This document shows, piece by piece, positions 1-5,886 of a stretch of DNA of 6,097 bases. Origin of the DNA: an uncultured beta proteobacterium (GTDB lineage Bacteria; Pseudomonadota; Gammaproteobacteria; Burkholderiales; Rhodocyclaceae); contig CAIYYE010000003.1 in assembly GCA_903930395.1 (NCBI GenBank), forward strand, positions 1-6,097. The letters run 5' to 3'. The notes under the pieces were generated by a model. It searched no databases. It was not told where the DNA came from and worked only from the letters and a program-made list of their open reading frames with translations. Position 1 is the first letter of the stretch. Every line of letters starts with the position of its first letter. The position numbers and the translations under genes were made by a program.

Positions 1-358
1 CATGCGCGTACGTACGCATTACTGGGGCTATGGCGCGAGCGAATCGCTCGATAACGAGGCGCTGATCAACGAGCAATACAAGGGTATCCGCCCCGCCCCT
101 GGCTATCCGGCCTGCCCGGACCATACCGCCAAGCGCGAGCTCTTCGCCCTGCTCGATGCACCGGCCAACGCCGGCATGGAACTGACCGAGTCCTGTGCCA
201 TGACCCCGGCGGCGGCTGTTTCCGGTTTCTACATCGGGCATCCAGGTGCGGCCTATTTTGCCATTCCGAAAATCGGCCGCGATCAGCTCGACGACTGGGC
301 GACACGCAAGAGCATGAGCAGCAAGGACGCCGAATACTGGTTGGCACCCCTGCTCTGA
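1..358 (+). CDS. metH: Cobalamin-dependent methionine synthase, C-terminal fragment (5' end outside window)
   Basis: This is the C-terminal activation (AdoMet-binding) domain of MetH, the cytoplasmic enzyme that methylates homocysteine to methionine using methyltetrahydrofolate and B12. The activation domain binds S-adenosylmethionine and remethylates cob(II)alamin after accidental oxidation. About 118 residues are visible. They include the family signature [13 protein letters not shown] (fragment residues 30-42), in which the Arg and following residues form the AdoMet pocket, then LTESCAM and VSGFYIGHP, and the closing helix that ends WLAPLL. The ATG at position 2 is almost certainly internal, because E. 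coli MetH (about 1227 aa) has equivalent sequence on both sides of it; only the last tenth of the gene is here. The stop lies 7 nt before murB, so the two are probably co-transcribed. Family identity is firm from the signature; the upstream domains cannot be judged. Confidence 0.95.
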   Translation, partial: MRVRTHYWGYGASESLDNEALINEQYKGIRPAPGYPACPDHTAKRELFALLDAPANAGMELTESCAMTPAAAVSGFYIGHPGAAYFAIPKIGRDQLDDWATRKSMSSKDAEYWLAPLL

Positions 359-365
359 GCGATCA

Positions 366-1379
366 ATGACCGAAGTCGCCGCCGCTGACCTGTCGCTGTT
401 TAATACCCTCGCCCTGCCGGGCCGGGCGGCGCGCTACGCCCGTATCGTGACGGCCGACCAACTCGCCGCCCGAGCATTTTCCGAAGGTCGGCGCTTCATC
501 CTGGGCGGCGGCAGCAATCTCGTCTTGAGTGGCGACTTCGACGGCCTCGTCCTGCACATGGCGATCCCCGGCAAGCGCCTGATTCACGAAGATACTGATG
601 CTTTCTACGTAGAAGCCGGGGCCGGCGAGAACTGGCATGACTTCGTGCAATGGACCCTGCAACAAGGCTGGCCGGGGCTGGAGAATCTCAGTCTGATCCC
701 CGGCACGGTGGGCGCCGCACCCATCCAGAACATCGGCGCCTATGGCCTGGAAGTCGGCGAAATCTTTCATGCGCTGACTGCCTGGGACTTCGAGAAACAG
801 GCGTTTTTGACCTTTGGCCGCGAACAGTGCCGTTTTGCCTACCGCGATAGTGTGTTCAAGCAGGAAGGCTGGCATTTGAGCGGACGGATGGCCATCACTT
901 CAGTTGTTTTCCGGCTGCCGAAGGCCTGGCAAGCCAATATGCGCTACGCTGACGTGACGCAGGAACTGGCCAGCCGCAATATCGCCACACCGACACCCCG
1001 GGATATCGCCGACGCGATCATCGCCATCCGCCAGCGCAAATTGCCGGACCCGGCGATCACCCCGAACGCCGGCAGTTTTTTCCACAATCCGGTGGTTGAT
1101 CTGGTACTGGCCGACGCGCTGGCACGCGATTTCCCGACCCTGCCGCGCTATCCGCAAGCCGATGGCCGGGTCAAACTGGCGGCCGGCTGGCTCATCGAAC
1201 AGGCCGGCTGGAAGGGGAAGAACCTCGGCCCGGTCGGCATGTACGAAAAGCAGGCGCTGGTCCTCGTCAATCGCGGCGGGGCGACGGGTACCGATGTCCG
1301 ACGCACGATGCTGGCCGTGCAAGCCGATGTACGGGCCAAATTCGCCGTAGACATCACTCCCGAGCCGATATTCCTGTAA
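366..1379 (+). CDS. murB: UDP-N-acetylenolpyruvoylglucosamine reductase (MurB, type I)
   Basis: MurB is the FAD enzyme that uses NADPH to reduce UDP-GlcNAc-enolpyruvate to UDP-N-acetylmuramate, the second committed step of cytoplasmic peptidoglycan precursor synthesis. The 337 aa length matches the E. coli-type (type I) enzyme of about 342 aa. An FAD-binding GGGSN loop is at residues 47-51, with [17 protein letters not shown] following in the FAD domain. The Y159-R160-D161-S162 segment supplies the substrate-binding Tyr/Arg typical of type I. The proton-donor serine is S237 in NAGSFFHNP, and the final catalytic glutamate is E333 in PEPIFL. All expected catalytic residues are present. The ATG at 366 follows the metH stop by 7 nt with only a weak GAG-containing ribosome site, so translation may be coupled to metH. 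Its last 26 nt overlap the convergent amidase gene on the other strand. Confidence 0.96.
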   Translation: MTEVAAADLSLFNTLALPGRAARYARIVTADQLAARAFSEGRRFILGGGSNLVLSGDFDGLVLHMAIPGKRLIHEDTDAFYVEAGAGENWHDFVQWTLQQGWPGLENLSLIPGTVGAAPIQNIGAYGLEVGEIFHALTAWDFEKQAFLTFGREQCRFAYRDSVFKQEGWHLSGRMAITSVVFRLPKAWQANMRYADVTQELASRNIATPTPRDIADAIIAIRQRKLPDPAITPNAGSFFHNPVVDLVLADALARDFPTLPRYPQADGRVKLAAGWLIEQAGWKGKNLGPVGMYEKQALVLVNRGGATGTDVRRTMLAVQADVRAKFAVDITPEPIFL

Positions 1380-2067
1380 CCGACAGACAGGCCGCCAGGC
1401 CAGTCGCCAGCGCATCGGCCATACGGGCCTGGCGCTTGGGATCGGCCAGTTCCAGTTCTTCATCGCGATGCTTGATGACACCGGCCTCGAAGAGCACGGC
1501 CGGTAGCGTCGTGCGGTAGAGCACGACGAGGTTGTCGTAATACCAGACACCGTTCTCGGCATCGGCAGGGAGATGCCGGCGGCCATGCCAGGTCGACGGC
1601 GAAAAGCCGGCCAGGCGCAACATGGCGCCCATGCTCGATGCGCAGCGCAAGCTGGTTTCCGGGTCGGGATTCTGTGCCGAGACGAAAATCCCGTAGCCGC
1701 GCTTGACCTCGGTGTAGCTCTGCTCCTTTCCTTCCCAACGCCACGGCTTGAGCCAGGCTTCACCTATCGAGTCGTGGTGGATGGAAATGAAAAAGTCGCT
1801 GCCCGCCGCATGCTCCGGACGCGCCGCCAGACTGCCGATATCACCGGAAAAATTCACTTCGCGCACACCCTGGCCGCGCTCTCGCATGAGTTGTGCGAGA
1901 ACAAGGGCGAAATCCCGGTTGTAGGCAAACTCCGGACGACCGCGCGCGCTCGTCGCCCCACCATCGGCCCCGCCATGCCCGACATCGATGGCAATCAACG
2001 GTGGCAAAGCCATGGCGGCAGCCACCCCGAAAGACAAAAAAGCCACGAGCATGGTCTTGAAAGGCAT
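1354..2067 (-). CDS. Exported N-acetylmuramoyl-L-alanine amidase (Amidase_3, zinc-dependent)
   Basis: This hydrolase cuts the amide bond between N-acetylmuramic acid and L-alanine in peptidoglycan, acting in the periplasm in septum splitting or wall turnover. The 237 aa begin with a signal peptide (MPFK, then a hydrophobic stretch to about residue 20, with a likely cleavage after AMA). Amidase_3 motifs follow: [12 protein letters not shown] with zinc ligand H31, putative ligand E46 (PEFAYN), FISIHHD with H97, and the catalytic Glu E194 in LPAVLFEAG. There is no AMIN targeting domain and no LysM, so it is shorter than E. coli AmiB/AmiC and closer to a bare catalytic domain. The ATG at 2067 is the first usable start in frame and gives the positively charged signal-peptide N-terminus; a later Met at residue 6 would lose that charge. 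No Shine-Dalgarno is visible upstream. The 3' end overlaps murB antisense. Family is clear; the individual ami paralogue cannot be assigned. Confidence 0.92.
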   Translation of the reverse strand: MPFKTMLVAFLSFGVAAAMALPPLIAIDVGHGGADGGATSARGRPEFAYNRDFALVLAQLMRERGQGVREVNFSGDIGSLAARPEHAAGSDFFISIHHDSIGEAWLKPWRWEGKEQSYTEVKRGYGIFVSAQNPDPETSLRCASSMGAMLRLAGFSPSTWHGRRHLPADAENGVWYYDNLVVLYRTTLPAVLFEAGVIKHRDEELELADPKRQARMADALATGLAACLSVTGISARE

Positions 2068-2079
2068 AGGTTCATTATC

Positions 2080-2094
2080 GCGCCAAATTGGCGC
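2080..2094. repeat. Perfect inverted repeat in the amidase / CheZ-like divergent region
   Basis: GCGCCAA, one central A, then TTGGCGC: a perfect 7-bp dyad with a 1-nt centre. It sits 12 nt upstream of the amidase start codon and 80 nt upstream of the CheZ-like gene. With a 1-nt centre it cannot form a good hairpin, so a protein-binding operator is more plausible than an RNA structure. It abuts a GATAAT hexamer (2074-2079 read on the minus strand) that resembles a -10 element. Function is inference; a 15-bp dyad could also occur by chance in GC-rich DNA. Confidence 0.4.
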
Positions 2095-2143
2095 AGCGGC
2101 CGCGAAATGGGCATCCGAGTGGGATGTCCGGCGAATTTTGCGC

Positions 2144-2149
2144 TATAGT
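2144..2149 (+). promoter_or_regulatory. Possible -10 element for the CheZ-like gene
   Basis: TATAGT matches five of six bases of the sigma70 -10 consensus and would place a transcript start near 2156, just before the Shine-Dalgarno sequence. The hexamer 17 nt upstream (GGGATG, 2121-2126) is a poor -35, so the promoter is weak, needs an activator, or is not real. Confidence 0.3.
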
Positions 2150-2158
2150 TTCCGGCTT

Positions 2159-2170
2159 GGGAGGGGGAGA
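2159..2170 (+). promoter_or_regulatory. Strong ribosome binding site that fixes the CheZ-like start at 2175
   Basis: A purine-rich GGGAGGGGGAGA run ends about 5 nt before ATG 2175. The same reading frame is open back to an ATG at 2088, but that start has no such site and would add 29 residues encoded by the intergenic promoter region. This decides in favour of 2175. Confidence 0.75.
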
Positions 2171-2174
2171 AATA

Positions 2175-2744
2175 ATGAGTGATGAAACCATCCATCCGCG
2201 CGGCACGACTGCCCGCACACCTGATCTGAGCTGGAGCCAGGTCAGGGAAACCGTGCTGATGCTGGAACTCGCTGCCGTGCAGATCGAAGCGGCCATGAAG
2301 GATAGCGACGCATCCGTCGACGTCCTGACCGATTCGTTCACGACCATGGCCGGCTACATGCGCATCATTTCCGACACTGTGCAGACCCTGCCCGACCAGG
2401 GCGAAGTCGGCATTGCCAAGCAAAATCTGGGCGGCGTCTCTGAACACGTTTCCAGCATGGTTCACCAGGCCATCATCGCCTTCCAGTTTTACGACAAGCT
2501 GGTCCAGCGGCTGGCCCATGTCGGTATCAGCCTGGGCGATCTGAGCACCCTTGTTTCCGACAACAAACGCCTGTTCAACCCGAGCGAATGGGTCGGACTG
2601 CAGGACAGGATCCGAAGCAAGTATTCAACCCGCGAAGAAATCGCCATGTTCGAGGCCGTCATGCAAGGCATGCCCGTACATGAAGCCGTCGACAATTTCA
2701 TGGCAGAAATGAAGGAAAAAGGCGATGACATCGAACTTTTTTAA
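2175..2744 (+). CDS. CheZ-like helical chemotaxis/phosphatase-type protein
   Basis: I read this 189-aa protein as a remote relative of CheZ, the phosphatase that dephosphorylates CheY-P; this is inference from motifs, not a confident family match. It looks almost entirely helical and soluble, with no signal peptide or membrane segment. Residues 20-70 form one long amphipathic helix pair and 80-127 another, ending in AFQFYDKLVQRLAHV. In it, D107-K-L-V-Q111 has the same D-x-x-x-Q spacing as the catalytic D143/Q147 pair of E. coli CheZ (QDLTGQ). A linker (N135-P136) leads to a helical C-terminal part, and the protein ends EKGDDIELF. That recalls the acidic-hydrophobic C-terminal peptide (DDLLDSLGF) with which CheZ docks on CheY. 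An Hpt gene follows 69 nt downstream in the same reading frame, supporting a role in two-component signalling. Alternatively it is an uncharacterised helical-bundle protein that only interacts with a receiver. Confidence 0.6.
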   Translation: MSDETIHPRGTTARTPDLSWSQVRETVLMLELAAVQIEAAMKDSDASVDVLTDSFTTMAGYMRIISDTVQTLPDQGEVGIAKQNLGGVSEHVSSMVHQAIIAFQFYDKLVQRLAHVGISLGDLSTLVSDNKRLFNPSEWVGLQDRIRSKYSTREEIAMFEAVMQGMPVHEAVDNFMAEMKEKGDDIELF

Positions 2745-2817
2745 GCACAATCAATATCTCGAGCACAGCGCAATGGCCATGCAACCGTTCTGCCACTACG
2801 GGCAGGTGCGCCGATGA
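2725..2817 (+). CDS. Candidate 30-aa small ORF bridging the CheZ-like and Hpt genes
   Basis: An ATG at 2725 opens a 30-codon frame beginning MTSNFFKHNQYLEH and ending HYGQVRR. AAGGA at 2712-2716 gives a well-placed Shine-Dalgarno 8 nt upstream. Its first 20 nt overlap the end of the CheZ-like gene, and its TGA overlaps the Hpt ATG as ATGA, the classic arrangement for coupled translation. The peptide is basic, with several His and aromatic residues, and has no recognisable motif or membrane segment. It could be a real small protein or a leader that carries ribosomes to the Hpt start. The caveat is that AAGGA here is also just lysine/glutamate codons of the upstream gene, so chance is a real possibility. 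Confidence 0.35.
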   Translation: MTSNFFKHNQYLEHSAMAMQPFCHYGQVRR

Positions 2818-3188
2818 CTCCCGCAGACGCTCTACCGGACCTGCCAGGCATCGACAAGGCCGATGGCCTCAGGCGCATGATGAACAAGCCGGAACTTTAC
2901 GAACGGATATTGCGTGACGTCCATACCCGCACTATCGATGTGCCGAAGGCCATTCGTGCGGCGCTGGCGCAAGGTGATTTCACGACCGCAGAACGCCAGG
3001 CCCACACCACAAAAGGACTGGCCGGGACGATAGGTGCGCTCGACCTGCAAAGTGCCGCCGCCGCCCTGGAGAAAGAACTGCACGGGAGCGCAATGCCCTC
3101 CCCCGATGTCTTTGCTCAGTTCGAACAGGCCTTGCGGACGGTCATCGAGGGAATTGCCGCTGGCTTCGGCATAAAATCCGGCAGCTAG
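2814..3188 (+). CDS. Stand-alone histidine phosphotransfer (Hpt) domain protein
   Basis: Hpt proteins carry a phosphoryl group on a histidine between receiver domains in multistep phosphorelays in the cytoplasm. The 124 aa consist of little but one four-helix Hpt domain. The phospho-acceptor is H64 in AERQAHTTKGLAG (H-x-x-K-G, with K67 and G68 as in the family), followed by TIGALDLQSAAAALEKEL. The lead-in LPGIDKADGLRRMMNKPELYERIL (residues 10-33) is the type usually found just before C-terminal Hpt domains of hybrid histidine kinases, yet no kinase or receiver is attached or adjacent here. The ATG at 2814 has a modest site (GGGCAGG, 2800-2806) and overlaps the stop of the 30-aa frame. It probably shares a transcript with the CheZ-like gene. 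Partner kinase and receiver are not in the window. Confidence 0.87.
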   Translation: MTPADALPDLPGIDKADGLRRMMNKPELYERILRDVHTRTIDVPKAIRAALAQGDFTTAERQAHTTKGLAGTIGALDLQSAAAALEKELHGSAMPSPDVFAQFEQALRTVIEGIAAGFGIKSGS

Positions 3189-3204
3189 GGCTTGTTCAAA
3201 GCCC
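3188..3204. terminator. Hairpin between convergent Hpt and DUF1840 genes, possible bidirectional terminator
   Basis: GGGCTT, a 5-nt loop (GTTCA), then AAGCCC form a perfect 6-bp stem. It occupies most of the short gap between the Hpt stop (3186-3188) and the DUF1840 stop (3207-3209). Neither side has a clear U tract, so it is a weak intrinsic terminator at best, though its position between tail-to-tail genes is right. Confidence 0.4.
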
Positions 3205-3206
3205 GG

Positions 3207-3539
3207 CTAAAAGTCGGCTGAAGCTTCCCAGACGATATTCGCCTTCGTACCACCCCGGCCGCTCCGCTCGAGCATGTCGATCAAGGGCCAGGCCCGCTGG
3301 CTCATGGCAACGACGGGCGGCTTCTTTTTCCCCATTTCATCCAGTTCGTCATCATCAGGCGGCGGCGCCTCGGCGCGCTTCACCGCCTCGCGCAAAGCCT
3401 GAGCGGCCGGCGCCATCTCGGCCTGGGTAAAGGTGCCGCGCGCCGTCGTCGCCTTGCCCAGTGCCTGCAATAGCGGCCGCGCTGCCTCGGCGAACATCAG
3501 CAGTTCGCCAGTTTCGCTGGATAAAAAGCGGACAAGCAT
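3207..3539 (-). CDS. DUF1840 domain-containing protein
   Basis: The 110-aa small cytoplasmic protein fits DUF1840, a family I know mainly from betaproteobacteria, with no established function. The N-terminus MLVRFLSSETGELLMF with A20-R21-P22-L23-L24 is the conserved opening strand/helix. A helical TQAEMAPAAQALREAV segment follows at 38-53, then a proline/acid-rich linker (residues 59-68, PPPDDDELDE). The conserved C-terminal SQRAWPLIDMLERS helix spans 80-93, with IVWE near the end. I place the start at ATG 3539 because AAGGAA sits about 6 nt upstream of it and the family begins MLxxF. A GTG at 3554 would add five residues (translated from the ribosome site itself) and lacks its own site. It is divergent from the methyltransferase-like operon and convergent with the Hpt gene. 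Confidence 0.85.
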   Translation of the reverse strand: MLVRFLSSETGELLMFAEAARPLLQALGKATTARGTFTQAEMAPAAQALREAVKRAEAPPPDDDELDEMGKKKPPVVAMSQRAWPLIDMLERSGRGGTKANIVWEASADF

Positions 3540-3569
3540 CGTATTTCCTTTCACACCATGGATTCGCGG

Positions 3570-3598
3570 TTGTCATGCCGGTCCGCCTTGTGCACAAT
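3570..3598 (+). promoter_or_regulatory. Candidate sigma70 promoter for the methyltransferase-mak-yiiM operon
   Basis: TTGTCA (3570-3575, five of six matches to the -35 consensus), a 17-nt spacer, then CACAAT (3593-3598, four of six to the -10). Transcription would start near 3605, giving a very short leader before ATG 3620. The -10 overlaps a perfect 10-bp palindrome TTGTGCACAA (3588-3597), which could be a regulator site. The reverse strand also holds a weaker possible promoter for DUF1840 using the same palindrome. Confidence 0.45.
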
Positions 3599-3619
3599 GA
3601 AGCAGAGGGAGACAAAGTC

Positions 3620-4270
3620 ATGACCGCAAATATTACTGCCAATCCGCTTGAAACAGGGGCTGATGAGCTGGAGCGCTATGCGCTGGAGGAATGCGTCAAG
3701 CGCCATCGTTTCGATCAGCGCGTTTCGGTCCTGATTCTCCCCGATAAACGCTGCGAGATGGCCATCAAGTTCGCCCGCCTGGGCGCCCAGGTCATCGTCG
3801 GCGACCATGCGGAACTTGCCAGCGATATCGATGGCAGAATCCTGGCCGCCGGCCTGCGCGAGGAAATCTCCTTTGCCCCCTGCAACCTGCCGGCATTGCC
3901 GGACGAACTGCCCGGCGAGCCATTCGACCTGATCATCATCCGGCGCGGCCTGTGTGGCGTACCTTACGAGGATGCCCGGCGGATTGTCCGGCAAATGCTG
4001 CTCAAGCTGAAGATCGGCGGCAAGCTCTACATCTCGGTCCTCGGCCTGCATTCCGAACTGAGTGAGGGCTATGCGGCTGGCGAGGCGAGCATCAATCAGC
4101 GTTTCGGCAGCCTGTCCCCGGCCCTCGCCGAAAAGTACGGGATACGCGAACAGGTTTGCCTGTACACCGAACGTAACCTGTTCATGTTGCTGCTCGAGGC
4201 CGGGGCCAGCGTCCTGAGAACGCTGACGACGACCTACGGCAACGTCAAGGGCATCGCCGTTCGCGTCTGA
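3620..4270 (+). CDS. Methyltransferase-fold protein with degenerate SAM motif I
   Basis: The 216-aa cytoplasmic protein looks like a class I SAM-dependent methyltransferase fold; substrate unknown. A helical N-terminus (to about residue 33) precedes strand 1, VSVLILPDKRCEMAIKFA (35-52). Strand 2 VIVGD follows with D62 at the usual ribose-binding acid position, then FDLIIIRRGLCGVPY (102-116), the strand-4 region. LKIGGKLYISVLGLH follows (the GG turn before strand 5), and a C-terminal part ends TYGNVKGIAVRV. The odd point is strand 1: the usual glycine-rich G-x-G-x-G loop is replaced by LPDKRC, so SAM binding may be weak or lost. The start at ATG 3620 is chosen because GAGGGAG lies about 9 nt upstream; the frame is open to 3461, but that would run antisense through DUF1840. 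It ends in TGATG with the kinase gene, so the two are translationally coupled. Confidence 0.7.
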   Translation: MTANITANPLETGADELERYALEECVKRHRFDQRVSVLILPDKRCEMAIKFARLGAQVIVGDHAELASDIDGRILAAGLREEISFAPCNLPALPDELPGEPFDLIIIRRGLCGVPYEDARRIVRQMLLKLKIGGKLYISVLGLHSELSEGYAAGEASINQRFGSLSPALAEKYGIREQVCLYTERNLFMLLLEAGASVLRTLTTTYGNVKGIAVRV

Positions 4271-5163
4271 TGCGGCTAGGGGTAGACCTCGGCGGCACAA
4301 AGACCGAGATCATCGCACTGGCGGACGATGGCAGCGTCCTGCTACGCCGGCGCATCGCGACGCCGCAAGGCGACTACATGGCGACACTGATGAGCATCGC
4401 CGGCCTGGTCGAAAGCGCCGAAAACGAATTGGGCCAACGCGGTAGCGTCGGCATCGGCATTCCAGGTGCCGAATCGCTGGCGACCGGCCTGATCAAGAAT
4501 GCCAATTCCACCTGCCTGATCGGCCAGCCCCTGAAGCGTGATCTCCAGGCATTGCTCCAGCGGGAAATCCGCCTGGCCAATGATGCGAACTGCTTTGCGC
4601 TGTCCGAAGCGGTGGACGGTAGCGCTCGTGATGCCGATGTCGTGTTCGGCATCATTCTGGGGACCGGGGTCGGCGGCGGGATCGTCATCAAGCAGCAGGT
4701 GCTGACCGGGGCCAATGCCATCGCCGGCGAATGGGGCCACAATCCGCTGCCCCTCCCGAACGGCGACGACCTGCCCTTGCCCGCCTGCTACTGCGGCCGA
4801 AGCGGCTGCATCGAAGCCTATCTTTCCGGCCCTGCGCTGAGCGCAGACCATCACCGCCATACCGGCAAAAAGCTGCTCAGCGACGCCATCGATCACCTGG
4901 CGTCAGCCGGCGATACAGGCTGCACAGCCTCGCTGCGCCGCTATGAGCATCGCCTCGGCCGCGCCCTGGCCGGCATCATCAATATCCTCGACCCGCAAGT
5001 CATTGTCATCGGTGGAGGCCTGTCGAAAATGCAGGGCCTTTATCAAAACCTGCCGGATTGCTGCCGCCCCTACGTTTTTTCCGACGTCTTTAACACAAAG
5101 TTCCTGCCCCCGATGCATGGGGATTCCTCGGGGGTACGTGGCGCAGCATGGTTGTGGAATTGA
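4270..5163 (+). CDS. mak: Fructokinase, ROK family (Mak-like)
   Basis: ROK-family sugar kinase that transfers phosphate from ATP to fructose, giving fructose 6-phosphate for glycolysis or cell-wall sugars; cytoplasmic. The 297 aa align almost end to end with my memory of E. coli Mak (about 302 aa), including DLGGTKTE (6-13, ATP phosphate loop), KNANSTCLIGQPL, and LANDANCF with catalytic D105. GEWGHNPLPLP and the ROK zinc site H157, C173, C175, C180 (CYCGRSGCIE) are present, as are a GGG loop at 248-250 and the C-terminal HGDSSGVRGAAWLW. There is no N-terminal helix-turn-helix, so it is a kinase and not a ROK repressor. Its ATG overlaps the preceding stop by one base (TGATG) without a separate Shine-Dalgarno. 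Fructose is the best-supported substrate; mannose or a related hexose is possible. Confidence 0.9.
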   Translation: MRLGVDLGGTKTEIIALADDGSVLLRRRIATPQGDYMATLMSIAGLVESAENELGQRGSVGIGIPGAESLATGLIKNANSTCLIGQPLKRDLQALLQREIRLANDANCFALSEAVDGSARDADVVFGIILGTGVGGGIVIKQQVLTGANAIAGEWGHNPLPLPNGDDLPLPACYCGRSGCIEAYLSGPALSADHHRHTGKKLLSDAIDHLASAGDTGCTASLRRYEHRLGRALAGIINILDPQVIVIGGGLSKMQGLYQNLPDCCRPYVFSDVFNTKFLPPMHGDSSGVRGAAWLWN

Positions 5164-5181
5164 TGGCAAAATCCGCCGACC

Positions 5182-5886
5182 ATGGCACACGTTTCCCTGT
5201 TTATTGGCGGCATACGCCCGCTCCCTGAATCTGGTCGACCAACCGGCATGTACAAGCAGCCGGCCGCTGGCACCCTTGAACTCGGTCGGGAAGGTTTCGT
5301 CGGCGACGAGCAGGCCGACCGGCGTGTGCACGGCGGCCCCGAGAAGGCCGTCCATCTCTACCCCGCCGCGCATTACGCCAGGCTGGCCGAGAAATTCCCC
5401 GACGCCTCGACCCAACTCGTCATCGGCAGCCTGGGCGAAAACATGTCCACGGCCGAACTCGACGAAAGTGATGTGCGGATTGGCGAGATCTGGCGCCTCG
5501 GTAGCGCGCAACTGCAAGTCTGCCAACCACGCAATCCGTGCTGGAAAATTGACGAGCGCTTCGCCAGTGAGGGGATGGCCGCCTTTATTGCCGAACACGG
5601 CCTGACCGGCTGGTACTGGCGGGTCCTCGTTCCCGGCCAGGTGCCCCCCGGCGCGACGCTGGACCGACTGGTCGCGGCCGATGACAGCCTGACACTGGCG
5701 GCCGCCATGCGCCTCTGGCAGGCCCACCGCCCGGAACTCGCCGAGCTCGAAAAACTGGCGGCCAGCCCCGGGATTGCCCAAAATTGGCAGCAGAAGATCA
5801 TGGCGCGTATCGAATGGCTGCGAAAAAATTCGGAATCGACCTCAGCCCAAACCCCTGCTTTCCACACGAAACCGGAGAAGCCGTGA
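5182..5886 (+). CDS. yiiM: MOSC domain protein, YiiM type
   Basis: MOSC proteins bind molybdenum cofactor; E. coli YiiM is linked to reduction/detoxification of N-hydroxylated base analogues such as 6-hydroxylaminopurine. The 234 aa resemble YiiM (about 224 aa) throughout. [21 protein letters not shown] spans 41-61, GENMS starts at 85, and QPRNPCWKI contains C120, the conserved cysteine expected to ligate the molybdenum. From about 165 on there is a helical C-terminal region like the YiiM 3-alpha domain (LAAAMRLW, then the [12 protein letters not shown] helix). The final 20 residues are polar and probably disordered. It starts 18 nt after mak with only a weak ribosome site, and its TGA overlaps the GTG of the transporter gene (GTGA). 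Cytoplasmic. The family is clear; the physiological substrate is inferred from E. coli. Confidence 0.9.
   Translation: MAHVSLFIGGIRPLPESGRPTGMYKQPAAGTLELGREGFVGDEQADRRVHGGPEKAVHLYPAAHYARLAEKFPDASTQLVIGSLGENMSTAELDESDVRIGEIWRLGSAQLQVCQPRNPCWKIDERFASEGMAAFIAEHGLTGWYWRVLVPGQVPPGATLDRLVAADDSLTLAAAMRLWQAHRPELAELEKLAASPGIAQNWQQKIMARIEWLRKNSESTSAQTPAFHTKPEKP

Noticed and set aside
363..875. Long minus-strand open frame (170 codons) opposite murB
   Set aside because: murB has all its catalytic residues in the plus frame; the antisense product has no recognisable motif. It is a typical shadow frame in GC-rich DNA.
900..1763. Minus-strand open frame of 287 codons across the murB and amidase ends
   Set aside because: It is out of frame with the amidase and its product is Arg/Ala/Pro-rich low-information sequence; the amidase frame with signal peptide and zinc ligands explains the DNA.
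1573..2148. Plus-strand open frame of 191 codons opposite the amidase
   Set aside because: Shadow of the amidase gene with no family features or ribosome site.
2144..2170. TATAGTTT resembling the -35 of a flagellar sigma28 promoter, attractive for a CheZ-like gene
   Set aside because: The expected GCCGATAA 11 nt downstream is absent; the bases there are the purine-rich ribosome site.
2088..2174. Upstream ATG that would add 29 residues to the CheZ-like protein
   Set aside because: No ribosome site there, and it runs through the -10-like and Shine-Dalgarno sequence; ATG 2175 has a very strong site.
3461..3619. Longer N-terminus for the methyltransferase-like protein, from 3461 or ATG 3575
   Set aside because: The extension from 3461 is antisense to DUF1840, and ATG 3575 lies within the candidate promoter without a ribosome site; ATG 3620 has GAGGGAG correctly placed.
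3551..4300. Minus-strand open frame of 249 codons opposite the methyltransferase-like gene
   Set aside because: No motif or start signal, and the plus frame shows ordered fold motifs and coupling to mak.
4270..5163. ROK protein as a transcriptional repressor (NagC/Mlc type)
   Set aside because: It begins directly with the kinase phosphate loop and lacks an N-terminal helix-turn-helix.
4903..5781. Minus-strand open frame of 292 codons opposite mak and yiiM
   Set aside because: It spans two well-identified genes in antisense; the product is unrelated to any family I recognise.
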